Assembly (NCBI GenBank): GCA_021822605.1
Contig: JAKAQL010000002.1
Coordinates: 62,001 to 126,000, forward strand
DNA: 64,000 bases
Direction of reading: 5' to 3'
Source: Actinomycetes bacterium
GTDB taxonomy: Bacteria; Actinomycetota; Acidimicrobiia; Acidimicrobiales; Acidimicrobiaceae
The notes beneath the pieces were generated by a model. That model was not told the origin of the DNA and made no database searches. It was given only the letters and a program-made list of their open reading frames with translations. This document shows positions 1 to 8,602 of this stretch, in pieces; position 1 is the stretch's first letter; each line of letters opens with the position of its first letter. The position numbers and the translations under genes were made by a program.

Positions 1-1371
1 GAGACTGCTACCAAAGGGCGGTCCGCAAACCCAAATGTCATAATGGCTGGAGCTCCGAAGGCCATGATCGCTAAGGCTATCGATGTGGCGGAACGCAGCG
101 GCCTACGTGTCGATTGGGTCGATGTCGGCCCGTTAGCAGCAGCTCGTGCTGTGAGTGCACTTTCACGGACTGAGGGCGATGGTTACTACCTAGTAGTGGT
201 GGGTGCAACCACCACTACCATCGAGGTGGTCGTTGGCGATCAGCCGCAGCTCGTTCGCTCCATCAGGATGGGCGGCGAACTGATTACGCAGGAGATCGCG
301 CGACGTCTGGAGGTCGCCTACGAGGCGGCAGAGGGTCTCAAGCGAGTGGTCGCCCTCCGAGTACCTGAGGAGAGCGACCAGCTGGATGGCTTCGTGACGG
401 CGGATGGCATCGTCGCCGATGGCGTGCGTTCCATCGTTCAAGAGGTTGCCTCCTCGATCGATTACTTTGCTATTCAACGGGGCTACACCGATATCGACCG
501 ACTGGTCCTCGTTGGTGGATCGTCGGCAGTCGAACAACTTGGCGTGGAGTTGGGTGACAAGCTCCAGCTCAAAGTAGAGCGACCGGGACCGCGTCAGGTG
601 TTGCGACTCATCGAGGCTGACTCCTTTGTCGAGGACTCAACCAGTAACTGGGTCGAGATGACCGGCGCTGTGATGCGTGCACGCACCCACGAGAAGGGTG
701 CCAAGCTCGTCAATCTTTTGCCTGCGCGGGTGCGGGCACGCCGTCAACGGCGACGTCAGTTCGCATTCCTGGGCGCGCTGGGTGCGGTGTTAGTGGGTGC
801 GGGCGCACTGCTCACACTGCAGCGTTACCAACAGCTCCACCAGGCGCAGGAGGCACAAGCGTCGCTTGGGACCCAGCTCGGGGTGTTGACGGGGCAGATG
901 TCTCGCTACGCACCGTATGGGACCCTTGCTGAGGGGGTTGCCACAGCGAGAGCGACACTCGCTCAACAGCTCAAGTCGTCGATTGATTTTCCACAACTGC
1001 TGGCGCAGATCGCTGGAGCTACTCCATCCGACTCGTGGCTGACGAGTCTGAGCATTCAGGCTCCGACAACCTCGACGGGGGGTACTTCGGGGCTAGCTGT
1101 CAGCTTTAGTCTTGAGGGCTGCTCGCAGCTCGCTCCTGCTCACTGGCTCAGCTCGATGAGTAGGCTCGATTTCTTAGCGAATCTCTGGGTCTCGTCATCA
1201 ACCCTTACTCCCTCGGGAAGCGGCGGGTCTTCGTCCTGTGGGGTCGGTGTACCCTCAGCCGAGATGGTTGAAGCTGGGATGACAACCTACCAGGGATCGG
1301 CCGTCATTTCGAATGACTTCGCCCAGTACCGTAGCACGTCCTACCTGCGGCAGCTGGGGGTGTCCTCGTGA
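1..1371 (+). CDS. pilM: PilM-PilN fusion, type IV pilus assembly (5' partial)
   Basis: The frame is open through base 1, so the true start lies upstream and about 150 residues are missing. The first part is the actin-like ATPase fold of PilM (phosphate-loop-like VVGATTTTIEV, later LVLVGGSS). At visible residues 238-241 comes NLLP, the motif with which PilN normally docks into PilM, then an Arg-rich stretch, one membrane segment (FLGALGAVLVGAGALL) and a PilN-like periplasmic domain. PilM and PilN are therefore one polypeptide here. It should form the inner-membrane platform of a type IV pilus with the next two genes. The stop overlaps the next start by 4 bases (GTGA). The family call is from motifs; the fusion is seen directly as one uninterrupted frame. 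Confidence 0.82.
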   Translation, partial: ETATKGRSANPNVIMAGAPKAMIAKAIDVAERSGLRVDWVDVGPLAAARAVSALSRTEGDGYYLVVVGATTTTIEVVVGDQPQLVRSIRMGGELITQEIARRLEVAYEAAEGLKRVVALRVPEESDQLDGFVTADGIVADGVRSIVQEVASSIDYFAIQRGYTDIDRLVLVGGSSAVEQLGVELGDKLQLKVERPGPRQVLRLIEADSFVEDSTSNWVEMTGAVMRARTHEKGAKLVNLLPARVRARRQRRRQFAFLGALGAVLVGAGALLTLQRYQQLHQAQEAQASLGTQLGVLTGQMSRYAPYGTLAEGVATARATLAQQLKSSIDFPQLLAQIAGATPSDSWLTSLSIQAPTTSTGGTSGLAVSFSLEGCSQLAPAHWLSSMSRLDFLANLWVSSSTLTPSGSGGSSSCGVGVPSAEMVEAGMTTYQGSAVISNDFAQYRSTSYLRQLGVSS

Positions 1372-1943
1372 AGTTCACTCGGTCAACGATCACGACGGTC
1401 CTAGCCAGTGTGCTGGTCATCGTCGTTGGCGCAGGGTGGTACTTTGGTCTCTACTCGCCACTGACAGCTCATATTGCCAGCACTCAGGCCCAGGTGGGCG
1501 TGGATCAGACGCAACTCGCCAATGATCGCGTGCAGCTGGCGCAGCTTGTCGATGACAAACGCAGTGCGGCCCTCTTGCGCGCACAGCTTGAAGCCCTCAC
1601 CTCTGCCTTGCCGACGACATTCTCACTCGCGAGTTTCATCAGTCAGGCGGACGCAACCGCGAGTAAGGCCGGTGTCCCGTTGCTCCAAATCACCCCATCG
1701 CAGCCAGGTGCTGCGCCTAGTACCGTGACTAGCTCCGCAAACGTGCCAGGGGTCAGCTCGGTCGCTTTTACTGCGGAGGCGACGGGTACGTTTGTCGAGC
1801 TGATGCATTTTCTCCACGATCTCGATCATCTTGGGGAGTTGCTCAATATCTCGACCATCCAGCTCTCCGCGATCTCTGGTGGTGCGAGTGCGAACCCGAA
1901 GATCGATCTTTCCTTTACCGGCGCCGTTTACTACCGCAGTTAG
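1368..1943 (+). CDS. PilO-like type IV pilus inner-membrane protein
   Basis: A 191-residue protein with a short positively charged N-terminus, one membrane segment (about residues 8-26), a Gln/Asp/Leu-rich helical stretch likely to form a coiled coil (about 35-80), and a C-terminal alpha/beta domain (FVELMHFLHDLDHLGELLNI) typical of PilO. In known systems PilO pairs with PilN to form the periplasmic alignment complex. It starts at GTG, overlapping the preceding stop by 4 bases, so translation is probably coupled. Sequence identity with PilO is low, as usual for the family; the call leans on size, topology and position after PilM-PilN. Confidence 0.72.
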   Translation: MKFTRSTITTVLASVLVIVVGAGWYFGLYSPLTAHIASTQAQVGVDQTQLANDRVQLAQLVDDKRSAALLRAQLEALTSALPTTFSLASFISQADATASKAGVPLLQITPSQPGAAPSTVTSSANVPGVSSVAFTAEATGTFVELMHFLHDLDHLGELLNISTIQLSAISGGASANPKIDLSFTGAVYYRS

Positions 1944-1954
1944 GAGATGTGAAG

Positions 1955-2323
1955 ATGACCAGCATGGAGATTGCATCACTCCTGGAAGAGCCGGAGATCC
2001 CAGGGTTCGACCAGGAGGGAGATGCCCCTCGGCGGTCACGCCTGTTCATAGTGGCGGTGGGGGTGGCCCTGCTTCTAGGGTTGGGTCTAGGTGCGTACTT
2101 TCTGGTGAGTTCTCACTCATCGTCCGCCAGTGGCTCGTCGCCTGGCATCCAGCAAACGACGGTTCCCCAACCTGCGACGGCCCGAACGGCCCCAGCACCC
2201 ATCGTGGTCCACACTGGGGGCGGAGCTCCTGTCCCAAGCAGTGGCTACTTCACCGTCAAGAATCCCTTTGCGCCCAAGATCATCCAGTCCGGTCCGGCAT
2301 CGTCTCCGCTGCCGAGCGGCTAA
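1955..2323 (+). CDS. PilP-like membrane-anchored protein of the pilus operon
   Basis: Start taken at ATG 1955 because GGAG (1943-1946) sits 8 bases upstream; GTG 1949 is too close to it. The product is 122 residues: an acidic cytoplasmic N-terminus, one membrane segment (FIVAVGVALLLGLGLGAYFL), a Ser/Thr/Pro/Ala linker, and a short tail with FTVKNPFAPK. That tail resembles the RDPF element of PilP lipoproteins, although there is no lipobox. By topology and place it could link PilN/PilO to an outer structure. This is an inference; the protein could equally be an unrelated small bitopic protein. Confidence 0.5.
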   Translation: MTSMEIASLLEEPEIPGFDQEGDAPRRSRLFIVAVGVALLLGLGLGAYFLVSSHSSSASGSSPGIQQTTVPQPATARTAPAPIVVHTGGGAPVPSSGYFTVKNPFAPKIIQSGPASSPLPSG

Positions 2324-2366
2324 TGCTTCCGAGGTGATCTTGGCGGTGGGCTGCTAATCTCTAGCC

Positions 2367-3593
2367 ATGCTTAGGTATCTCACGGCTGGTGAATCACACG
2401 GCCAATCGTTGGTAGTGATTGTCGAGGGGCTCCCGGCTGGTCTGAGTGTGACTGTCGAGCAGGTTGGTGCCGAGCTGGCACGGCGACGACTTGGTTATGG
2501 CCGTGGCCCGCGAATGCGCTTTGAGGCTGACGAACTTGTGCTGCTCGCTGGCGTGCGCCATGGGCGCACGCTGGGTTCGCCAGTCGCGATTGAGATCAAG
2601 AACTCGGAGTGGGAGCGCAAGTGGACCACAGAGATGTCGCCTGCGCCAGGTTATCCGGCAAAGAAGCTGACCAAGCCACGGCCTGGCCATGCTGATCTCG
2701 CTGGGATGCTGAAGTATGGTTTTGATGATGCTAGAGATGTGTTGGAGCGTGCCTCTGCGCGAGAGACTGCGGCGCGAGTAGTCGCTGGCGCGCTAGCCAA
2801 GGCGTTGTTGTCTGAGATTGGCATTCATGTCCTCTCTCATGTGGTCCAGATCGGAGAGGTCAGGGCAGAGCGAAGCACCATTCCGTCCCCGCAAGATCTA
2901 GAGCGCATCGATAGCTCGGAGGTTCGTTGTCTTGAACCTGAAGTCGAGGAACGCATGATCGCCGCGATCAAGGCTGCAGCAAAGGTTGGGGACTCCTTAG
3001 GTGGCTCGGTTGAAGTCGTGGCTCATGGCGTCCCTGTGGGTCTAGGTAGTCATGTGCATTGGGATCGAAAACTGGATAGTCAACTCGCTGGCGCGCTCAT
3101 GTCGATCCAGGCTGTGAAAGCAGTCAGCATCGGTGCGGGCATCGAAGTGGCCAGGCGACATGGATCCGATGCGCACGACGTGATTCAGTTCGATCCGGTA
3201 ACCGGCCACTACCTACGCCCAACCTGGCTCTCCGGTGGAATCGAGGGCGGCATCTCAAATGGCTCTCCCGTTGTCGCCGAGGTATGGATGAAACCACTTG
3301 CCACATTGAATCGACCGGTGCTCGAGACCGTAGACACAGCGACGAAAGAGTCGGCACTGTCCTTTAAGGAGCGCACGGATGTAGTCGCGGTGCCGGCGAT
3401 GGGAGTCGTCGCCGAGGCGATGGTTGCCCTAGTGCTTGCGAACGAGGCAACGCGAAAATTTGGTGGCGATTCGATAGCCGAGCTGATCCGGAATTGGGAG
3501 GGGTTCCTTGGGCATCTCTCGGAGACACCATCGGCTGTATCCGAGAGCGAGGAACATGGAGCACCCGAGACTGGATCCGTTGTCGATGTCTGA
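2367..3593 (+). CDS. aroC: chorismate synthase
   Basis: Catalyses the last common step of aromatic biosynthesis, EPSP to chorismate, with reduced FMN. The 408-residue product shows the family signatures: GESHG at the N-terminus, RRLGYGRGPRM, RASARETAARV, GGIEGGISNG and KERTDVVAVP near the C-terminus. Length is normal for actinobacterial enzymes, with a short acidic tail after the fold. It lies 43 bases after the pilus gene, as in many actinobacteria, and heads aroC-aroB-aroQ. A shikimate kinase gene (aroK), often between aroC and aroB, is absent here. Confidence 0.97.
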   Translation: MLRYLTAGESHGQSLVVIVEGLPAGLSVTVEQVGAELARRRLGYGRGPRMRFEADELVLLAGVRHGRTLGSPVAIEIKNSEWERKWTTEMSPAPGYPAKKLTKPRPGHADLAGMLKYGFDDARDVLERASARETAARVVAGALAKALLSEIGIHVLSHVVQIGEVRAERSTIPSPQDLERIDSSEVRCLEPEVEERMIAAIKAAAKVGDSLGGSVEVVAHGVPVGLGSHVHWDRKLDSQLAGALMSIQAVKAVSIGAGIEVARRHGSDAHDVIQFDPVTGHYLRPTWLSGGIEGGISNGSPVVAEVWMKPLATLNRPVLETVDTATKESALSFKERTDVVAVPAMGVVAEAMVALVLANEATRKFGGDSIAELIRNWEGFLGHLSETPSAVSESEEHGAPETGSVVDV

Positions 3594-4695
3594 ACGCGGG
3601 TCGCTGCCGTCCTTTGTGAACTCTGCAGATTTAGACGGAGAACGAGAGCCGGTGCGACGTTATGGTCTGGTGGTGGGGGGAACCGAGACCCCAGTGCTTC
3701 TCGGTGCCCATGCATGGGACTCCTTGGCCGAGCTGATCCCTGCCCATTGGTCTCGCATCGTGCTGGTTACCCAAAGTGCAATCCCTGGAACCTTTGCCCT
3801 CTCGTTCGAGGCGACATGGGTCCTCATCCCAGCTGGTGAAGAGGCTAAAAAGGCCTCTGTAGCCGAAGGGCTGGCACAGAGCTTGGCCGAACTCGGGTTG
3901 GATCGCCGATCGGGACTTATCGCCGTAGGTGGCGGAGTCGTCACTGATCTCGTCGGCTTTGTCGCCTCGACCTACATGAGGGGTATCGAGTACCTGAACG
4001 TGGCTACGACACTACTTGGTATGGTGGACGCTGCGGTTGGTGGCAAGACAGCGGTCAACCTTGCAGGAGGAAAGAATCTCTACGGCACGTTCTGGCAACC
4101 GACCGCCCTGCTTTGCGATCTTGCCTTCTTAGCCACGCTGCCATCACGGGAGTGGAGGAGCGGAGCGGGTGAGCTCGCGAAATACAGCTTCTTGACATCG
4201 GATCCAATCGCGGGTTTGGGGTTGGCCCAGCAGATCTACGCCGCTCAGCGATTAAAGGAGTCCTATGTCGCTGGCGATGAGCGTGAGGCTGGGCGCCGTA
4301 GCATTCTCAACTATGGGCACACTCTGGGGCACGCCATCGAGGGAGTCATGCTCGCCAGGGGATTACATGCTGACATCTCCCATGGCGAGGCGGTGGCCAT
4401 TGGTCTTGTCTTTGCGGCAATGGTCGCCCAGCGTCTCGGGCGAATCGACGAGGAAAGAGTACTTCTGCATCGTCGGGTGGTCGAGGGGTATGGCCTTGAG
4501 CTGTCACTCCCAGCAGGGCTCAGGACCGAGGAGCTGGTCGACTTTATGCGCCGCGACAAGAAGAACTACGGTGGGTTTAGCTTCGTTCTCGATGGTCCAC
4601 ACGGACTTGAGCTCGTCCATGATATCGATGAGTCACTCATCCGTTCCACACTTGAGGAGTATCTACGAATGGATGTGAAGCGTGGAAAGGACTGA
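3586..4695 (+). CDS. aroB: 3-dehydroquinate synthase
   Basis: Converts DAHP to 3-dehydroquinate using NAD and zinc. Key elements: GGGVVTDLVGFVAS (NAD-binding), TTLLGMVDAAVGGKTAVN, GAGELAKY (zinc Glu), LNYGHTLGHAIE and HGEAVAIG (zinc histidines). The frame is open further upstream, but the fold begins at RRYGLVVGG, so ATG 3586, overlapping the aroC stop by 8 bases, is preferred (369 residues, normal). ATG 3556 is an alternative. The overlap with aroC and with aroQ indicates one transcript. Confidence 0.95.
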   Translation: MSERGSLPSFVNSADLDGEREPVRRYGLVVGGTETPVLLGAHAWDSLAELIPAHWSRIVLVTQSAIPGTFALSFEATWVLIPAGEEAKKASVAEGLAQSLAELGLDRRSGLIAVGGGVVTDLVGFVASTYMRGIEYLNVATTLLGMVDAAVGGKTAVNLAGGKNLYGTFWQPTALLCDLAFLATLPSREWRSGAGELAKYSFLTSDPIAGLGLAQQIYAAQRLKESYVAGDEREAGRRSILNYGHTLGHAIEGVMLARGLHADISHGEAVAIGLVFAAMVAQRLGRIDEERVLLHRRVVEGYGLELSLPAGLRTEELVDFMRRDKKNYGGFSFVLDGPHGLELVHDIDESLIRSTLEEYLRMDVKRGKD

Positions 4696-5197
4696 GGCGG
4701 CGTTGGCGCCGCCCATTGAGCCGTCGCGTTCGATCGCACTGGTGCATGGGCCTAACCTGAACCTCCTAGGCCAGCGGCAGCCAGAGATCTACGGCGCCAC
4801 GACGCTGGATGAACTCACACAGCTGGCGCAACGAACGGCGAGCGACCTCGGCTATGGGTTTCGCAGTCTCCAAACCAACAGTGAGGCCGAATTAGTCGAT
4901 GCAATCCATACCCTCGATGCCCAAACGGCAGCACTGATCTTGAATGCGGGCGCCTTTACCCATTATTCCTGGGCGATTGCTGACGCTATCGCCTCGAGGC
5001 GTATCCCTACCATTGAGCTACACATCTCCAATCCGGCGGCTCGCGAGGATTTCCGCACGATCTCCGTGCTCGCTGCCGTGGCGAGTGGATCAATCGCCGG
5101 ATTTGGCTCGATCGGTTATGTGCTCGCCGTGCAGGCAGCAGTACTGCTCGATCAAGGCAACGACAGTCGGCACGGCTGTGGATTCGCTGGGTCTTAG
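4682..5197 (+). CDS. aroQ: type II 3-dehydroquinate dehydratase
   Basis: Dehydrates 3-dehydroquinate to 3-dehydroshikimate. Family hallmarks are VHGPNLNLLGQRQPEIYG (with the catalytic Tyr and the flexible-loop Arg), LNAGAFTHYSWA and ELHISNPAAREDFR (the catalytic His and substrate-binding residues). GTG start 4682 overlaps aroB by 14 bases. The 171 residues are slightly longer than usual because of about 15 extra residues at each end. NAGAFTHYS replaces the more common NPGAYTHTS, a conservative variation. Confidence 0.94.
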   Translation: MERTEAALAPPIEPSRSIALVHGPNLNLLGQRQPEIYGATTLDELTQLAQRTASDLGYGFRSLQTNSEAELVDAIHTLDAQTAALILNAGAFTHYSWAIADAIASRRIPTIELHISNPAAREDFRTISVLAAVASGSIAGFGSIGYVLAVQAAVLLDQGNDSRHGCGFAGS

Positions 5198-5355
5198 GCT
5201 TGTGTATCCAGATAGCGTTGGCAGCGGCATTAGTATCGACTAAGTAATCCCTGGCTTATTGTGGGTTCTTAGGTCCATCTGATAGCTAACGCTGTGATAT
5301 TGGTCGTGGACATTACTAGCGAACCCGACTGGCCGGGGCATGGAGAAGGAGCATT

Positions 5356-6012
5356 GTGTCGCCGAGACCGCGTAATAGAGCTGACTACACCCTCGCGGAG
5401 GAGACTCCGAAGAGACGACGACGACGGCTTCTCTGGGTGGTGGCGGTCGTCGCAGTGGCGGTCATTGTGGAGTTGTTGATCGTCTATCCCAATAAGATCA
5501 CCAAGGTACAGCAACAGGCTGACTTCAAGGGTTTTGTCGTCTCGATGCGGAGCGACGTGCTTGGCTGTCAGGTCGCCCTGCAGGATGGTTACCACGCTCT
5601 TGCCCGGATCCACGGTGGGGATACTAAGCAGCTGAGTGTAGCCAACACGATTCTTCAGCAGGACGAGGCCTACTGCACTCTTGCGGTGAACTCGGACCTG
5701 TACAATCTGGCCACGCTTTCCCCGCCCAACGACCTGAATCAGTTCAACTTGACTCCAGTCGCACACAATCTTTACGCCTGGGCCTATCCGGGCGCGGCCG
5801 GTATTCTGGCGGACTCTGAGACGCTGCTCACCCAGCCGGATAACCACGGAGCGATCCAGAACCTCCGCACTCGTCTTCACAACATGGATATGTTGCTTAA
5901 CTCCGTCAACGATGAGTTGAGCAAGGTCTCGGCTGAACTGCACCTCACGCCACAGACCGTGAAATTGAATCCGCTCACGGATATGCCGTCTTTTGTGCGT
6001 ACGCAACTCTAG
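5356..6012 (+). CDS. single-pass membrane protein of unknown function
   Basis: GTG start with AAGGAG 4 bases upstream. The 218-residue product has a cytoplasmic RPRNR/KRRRRR basic patch, one membrane helix (about residues 24-43, LLWVVAVVAVAVIVELLIVY), then an extracytoplasmic, helical, Cys-containing domain (one Cys in GCQVALQ, one in AYCTLAV, which could form a disulfide). No enzyme motif is recognised. It lies between aroQ and the converging nusB and may be an independent unit. Codon use matches its neighbours. Confidence 0.75.
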   Translation: MSPRPRNRADYTLAEETPKRRRRRLLWVVAVVAVAVIVELLIVYPNKITKVQQQADFKGFVVSMRSDVLGCQVALQDGYHALARIHGGDTKQLSVANTILQQDEAYCTLAVNSDLYNLATLSPPNDLNQFNLTPVAHNLYAWAYPGAAGILADSETLLTQPDNHGAIQNLRTRLHNMDMLLNSVNDELSKVSAELHLTPQTVKLNPLTDMPSFVRTQL

Positions 6013-6166
6013 CCGGCTGGATGAGTTATTGCGAACAAAGCCGCAGCAAGTCGGTGTTGTGGATCAGCACGGGGTGGGTTGGCATTGCGAGGCAGAGCAC
6101 CGTGTGTCGCGGTCATGAGTGATGTCTGCGCGAGCGGCTGGCGTTGACAGAGGAGTCGTGAGCCGT

Positions 6167-6619
6167 CTATGGGCTAGCCCTTTCGGGCGATACCGGAGGC
6201 GCGGTACGATACTGACTGGCGACGGCCGCGAGAACGCCGTTGAGGAATTTGGGCGAGTCCTCAGTGGAGAGGAGGTCGGCCAACCTCAGCGCCTCTGCGA
6301 TGACCACTGAGGTCGGTATCTCGGGTTTGAAGCGCAATTCCCAGACACCAAGGGTCAGGATTGAACGATCGACAGGGTTGAGGCGACCGAGGCTCCAGTC
6401 GTAGAGGTGATCGGTGATGGTGGCTTCGATGGTAGCCTGCTCGCGGTCGATGGCGGCAATTCGTTCAGTCACAAACGGGGGATAGGCGCGAGCCTTGTCG
6501 CCTAGGACTGCCATCGGTGACAGCTGGCGCAGCAAGGATTCGTAGAGAATACTGACCACTTGTTCTCTGAGTACGCGAGAGTGGTCAATGGCATCCGCGT
6601 GTGAGTGGTGCTGGGTCAT
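6167..6619 (-). CDS. nusB: transcription antitermination factor NusB
   Basis: All-helical RNA-binding factor that joins NusE (S10) at boxA in rRNA leaders. Recognised by HSRVLREQVVSILYE at the N-terminus, LGRLNPVDRSILTLGVWEL and the C-terminal VVIAEALRLADLLSTEDSPKFLNGVLAAV. 150 residues, normal size. It begins 3 bases after the efp stop, so the two are co-transcribed. A GCCCGAAAGGGC hairpin covers the extreme 3' end and could help stop transcription toward the converging gene. Confidence 0.95.
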   Translation of the reverse strand: MTQHHSHADAIDHSRVLREQVVSILYESLLRQLSPMAVLGDKARAYPPFVTERIAAIDREQATIEATITDHLYDWSLGRLNPVDRSILTLGVWELRFKPEIPTSVVIAEALRLADLLSTEDSPKFLNGVLAAVASQYRTAPPVSPERASP

Positions 6620-6622
6620 AAC

Positions 6623-7189
6623 CTAGGCACGGGTTAGGTACTCACCACTTCTGGTGTCAACCTTGATGCGATCTCCCTGGTTCACAAAGAGAGGGACCTG
6701 GACGATATACCCGGTTTCCACTGTCGCTGGCTTACGGGCGCCTGAAACACGATCCCCCTGAAGCCCAGGTTCGGTCGCGGTGATGGTCAGCTCGACAGCC
6801 GCAGGGAGCTCCACTCCAACGATCGTCCCCTCGTAGGTGGAGATCGTTGCCATTGCGTTCTCGATCAAAAAGTTTTTAGCCGTTCCAAGGGAAGCCTCTG
6901 AGACGCTGAGCTGCTCGTAGGTTTGGGAGTCCATAAAGATGTAGTCGACCCCGTCGTTGTAGAGATACTGCATCTCGCGCTTGTCGATGATCGCTTGCTC
7001 GATCTTCTCGTCGGCACGGTAGGTTCGGTCAATCACCGCTCCAGTGCGGAGGTTTTTGAGTTTGGTCCGGACGAAGGCGCCCCCTTTGCCCGGCTTGACG
7101 TGCTGGAATTCGACGACGGTGAAGAGACCATCAGAGATCTCCAACGTCATTCCATTCTTCAGGTCGTTCGTGGTGGTTGAGACCGACAT
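6623..7189 (-). CDS. efp: elongation factor P
   Basis: Relieves ribosome stalling at polyproline. ATG 7189 is preferred over a longer frame because GAGGAG lies about 7 bases upstream and the product (188 residues, MSVSTTTNDLKNGM) starts like other EF-P. Domain I carries the tip loop HVKPGKGGAFVR with Lys35, the residue modified in some bacteria. The C-terminal domain ends with the VNQGDRIKVDTRSGEYLTRA signature. It is followed at 3 bases by nusB, the usual pairing. Confidence 0.97.
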   Translation of the reverse strand: MSVSTTTNDLKNGMTLEISDGLFTVVEFQHVKPGKGGAFVRTKLKNLRTGAVIDRTYRADEKIEQAIIDKREMQYLYNDGVDYIFMDSQTYEQLSVSEASLGTAKNFLIENAMATISTYEGTIVGVELPAAVELTITATEPGLQGDRVSGARKPATVETGYIVQVPLFVNQGDRIKVDTRSGEYLTRA

Positions 7190-7291
7190 CGATTTCTCCT
7201 CGTAGTAATTGACTGGGCATTGGTGAACGTAAGTTTTTGATAGACGGCAGGACCTGCCTCGTGTCCCCATTCTACCTGCCAGGTCGCTGAT

Positions 7292-8461
7292 TCAGTCGAA
7301 GGTGACCCCGAGCTCCGATGAGTGGGAGAGCGAAATGGGTGCACTTTCTGTGGTGAGATAGAGATCCTCCAGTCGAATGCCGAAGTCTTCGGCGTAATAA
7401 AGCCCTGGCTCTACCGTGATGCACATTGTGGGTTCGACGGCTACATCAACCGCTGTCGAGGTGAAGGGAAACTCATGAATCTCCAGGCCGACGCCGTGGC
7501 CGACCCCGTGGAGGAGATGCTCTTCGACGCCTTGTTCACGGAGATACCCACGAGTTGCTACCTCAACTGCGTTGACACGGTTGCCAGTTCGCAGCTGTGC
7601 CACACCGGCAGCCTTGGCTGCGGTGACGATCTCGTAGGCACGGCGATAGCGATCGGGAGGAGTGCCAAGATAAAACGAGCGGGTTGAGTCCGAGCAGTAA
7701 CCGTCGACCATCGCACCGAAGTCGATGACGACCGGCGTAGGGGCCTCGATGCGTTGACGCGTTGGCTGGGCGTGGGGGAGTGATGTACGTGGTCCGGATG
7801 CCACGATCGTTGGGAACGATACCCCTTCGCCTCCACATTCACGCACGTAGTATTCGAACCAGCCGGCGAGTTCGAGTTCGGTAGGTGCGTTGGCCAGGTG
7901 TGACAGTGTCTTGACGATCGCTCGGTCGGCGATCTCGGCGGCTTCACTGATGGCGGCAATCTCACTCGGTTCCTTCTTCGCTCGCATCGTTGCGAGCGAA
8001 GCTGAGACATCGGCGAGTTCGTAACCGGAACGCTGGAGTGAAAGATAGTTCGTGAGACGCAGGGATTGCAGGTCCACCGCGACCGACGACGGTATTCCAA
8101 GCGTTATAAGTACCCCATCAGGACCAAGAAGAGGCTGCGAGTCAATGAGGAGATCGGCACCGTGGGTTTTTGCCTGAAAGGCAGCCTGTTCGAGGTAACG
8201 CCCATCTGTACACAGATAGATCGCGGGCTCCGGGTGACGTCGTACCAGGAGGGTTCCGTTGGAGCCGCGGAAGCCGGTCAGGTAGTGGATGAACTCTAAA
8301 TGGTCGCTGAACAGGAAGTTTGCGCCGCTGACATCCAGTAGGTGCGTGATTTTCGCGAGGCGGGTTACGCCGCTGGTGCCCCTAGGGACTTCTGAGTGCT
8401 TGCTGTGATTCGGCAGGGAATTGGAGGTTTGCGTATGCAAATAATTTGATCGCATTGTCAT
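7292..8461 (-). CDS. M24 family Xaa-Pro aminopeptidase
   Basis: Dinuclear-metal pita-bread peptidase that removes N-terminal residues before proline. N-terminal creatinase-like domain (HYLTGFRGSNGTLLV), then the catalytic domain with the ligand motifs VIDFGAMVDGYCSDSTRSF (two Asp), HGVGHGVGLEIHE (His), ITVEPGLYY (Glu) and GIRLEDLYL (Glu). Heads the minus-strand set peptidase-efp-nusB, typical of Gram-positive genomes. The first 30 residues are poorly conserved and no clear ribosome site is seen, so the start (8461 or 8455) is uncertain. Confidence 0.93.
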   Translation of the reverse strand: MTMRSNYLHTQTSNSLPNHSKHSEVPRGTSGVTRLAKITHLLDVSGANFLFSDHLEFIHYLTGFRGSNGTLLVRRHPEPAIYLCTDGRYLEQAAFQAKTHGADLLIDSQPLLGPDGVLITLGIPSSVAVDLQSLRLTNYLSLQRSGYELADVSASLATMRAKKEPSEIAAISEAAEIADRAIVKTLSHLANAPTELELAGWFEYYVRECGGEGVSFPTIVASGPRTSLPHAQPTRQRIEAPTPVVIDFGAMVDGYCSDSTRSFYLGTPPDRYRRAYEIVTAAKAAGVAQLRTGNRVNAVEVATRGYLREQGVEEHLLHGVGHGVGLEIHEFPFTSTAVDVAVEPTMCITVEPGLYYAEDFGIRLEDLYLTTESAPISLSHSSELGVTFD

Positions 8462-8497
8462 TTAGGCTCGCTCTCTGTGCTAGATTGGTCTCCATTG

Positions 8498-8510
8498 GTA
8501 GAGACTCTAC
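8498..8510. promoter_or_regulatory. perfect 6-bp inverted repeat between divergent genes
   Basis: GTAGAG-A-CTCTAC lies in the 141-bp space between the divergently read peptidase and heme O synthase genes. It could be an operator for either. No known consensus was matched, so this may be chance. Confidence 0.25.
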
Positions 8511-8602
8511 TGTGTGCTGATGGAGTTCCACGAGTGCATCGGTAGCGTATCGCGTGTGTGCAGGGGCTGTGTGTGTTGAATCGCGTAGAGGATGAGGTAT
8601 AG

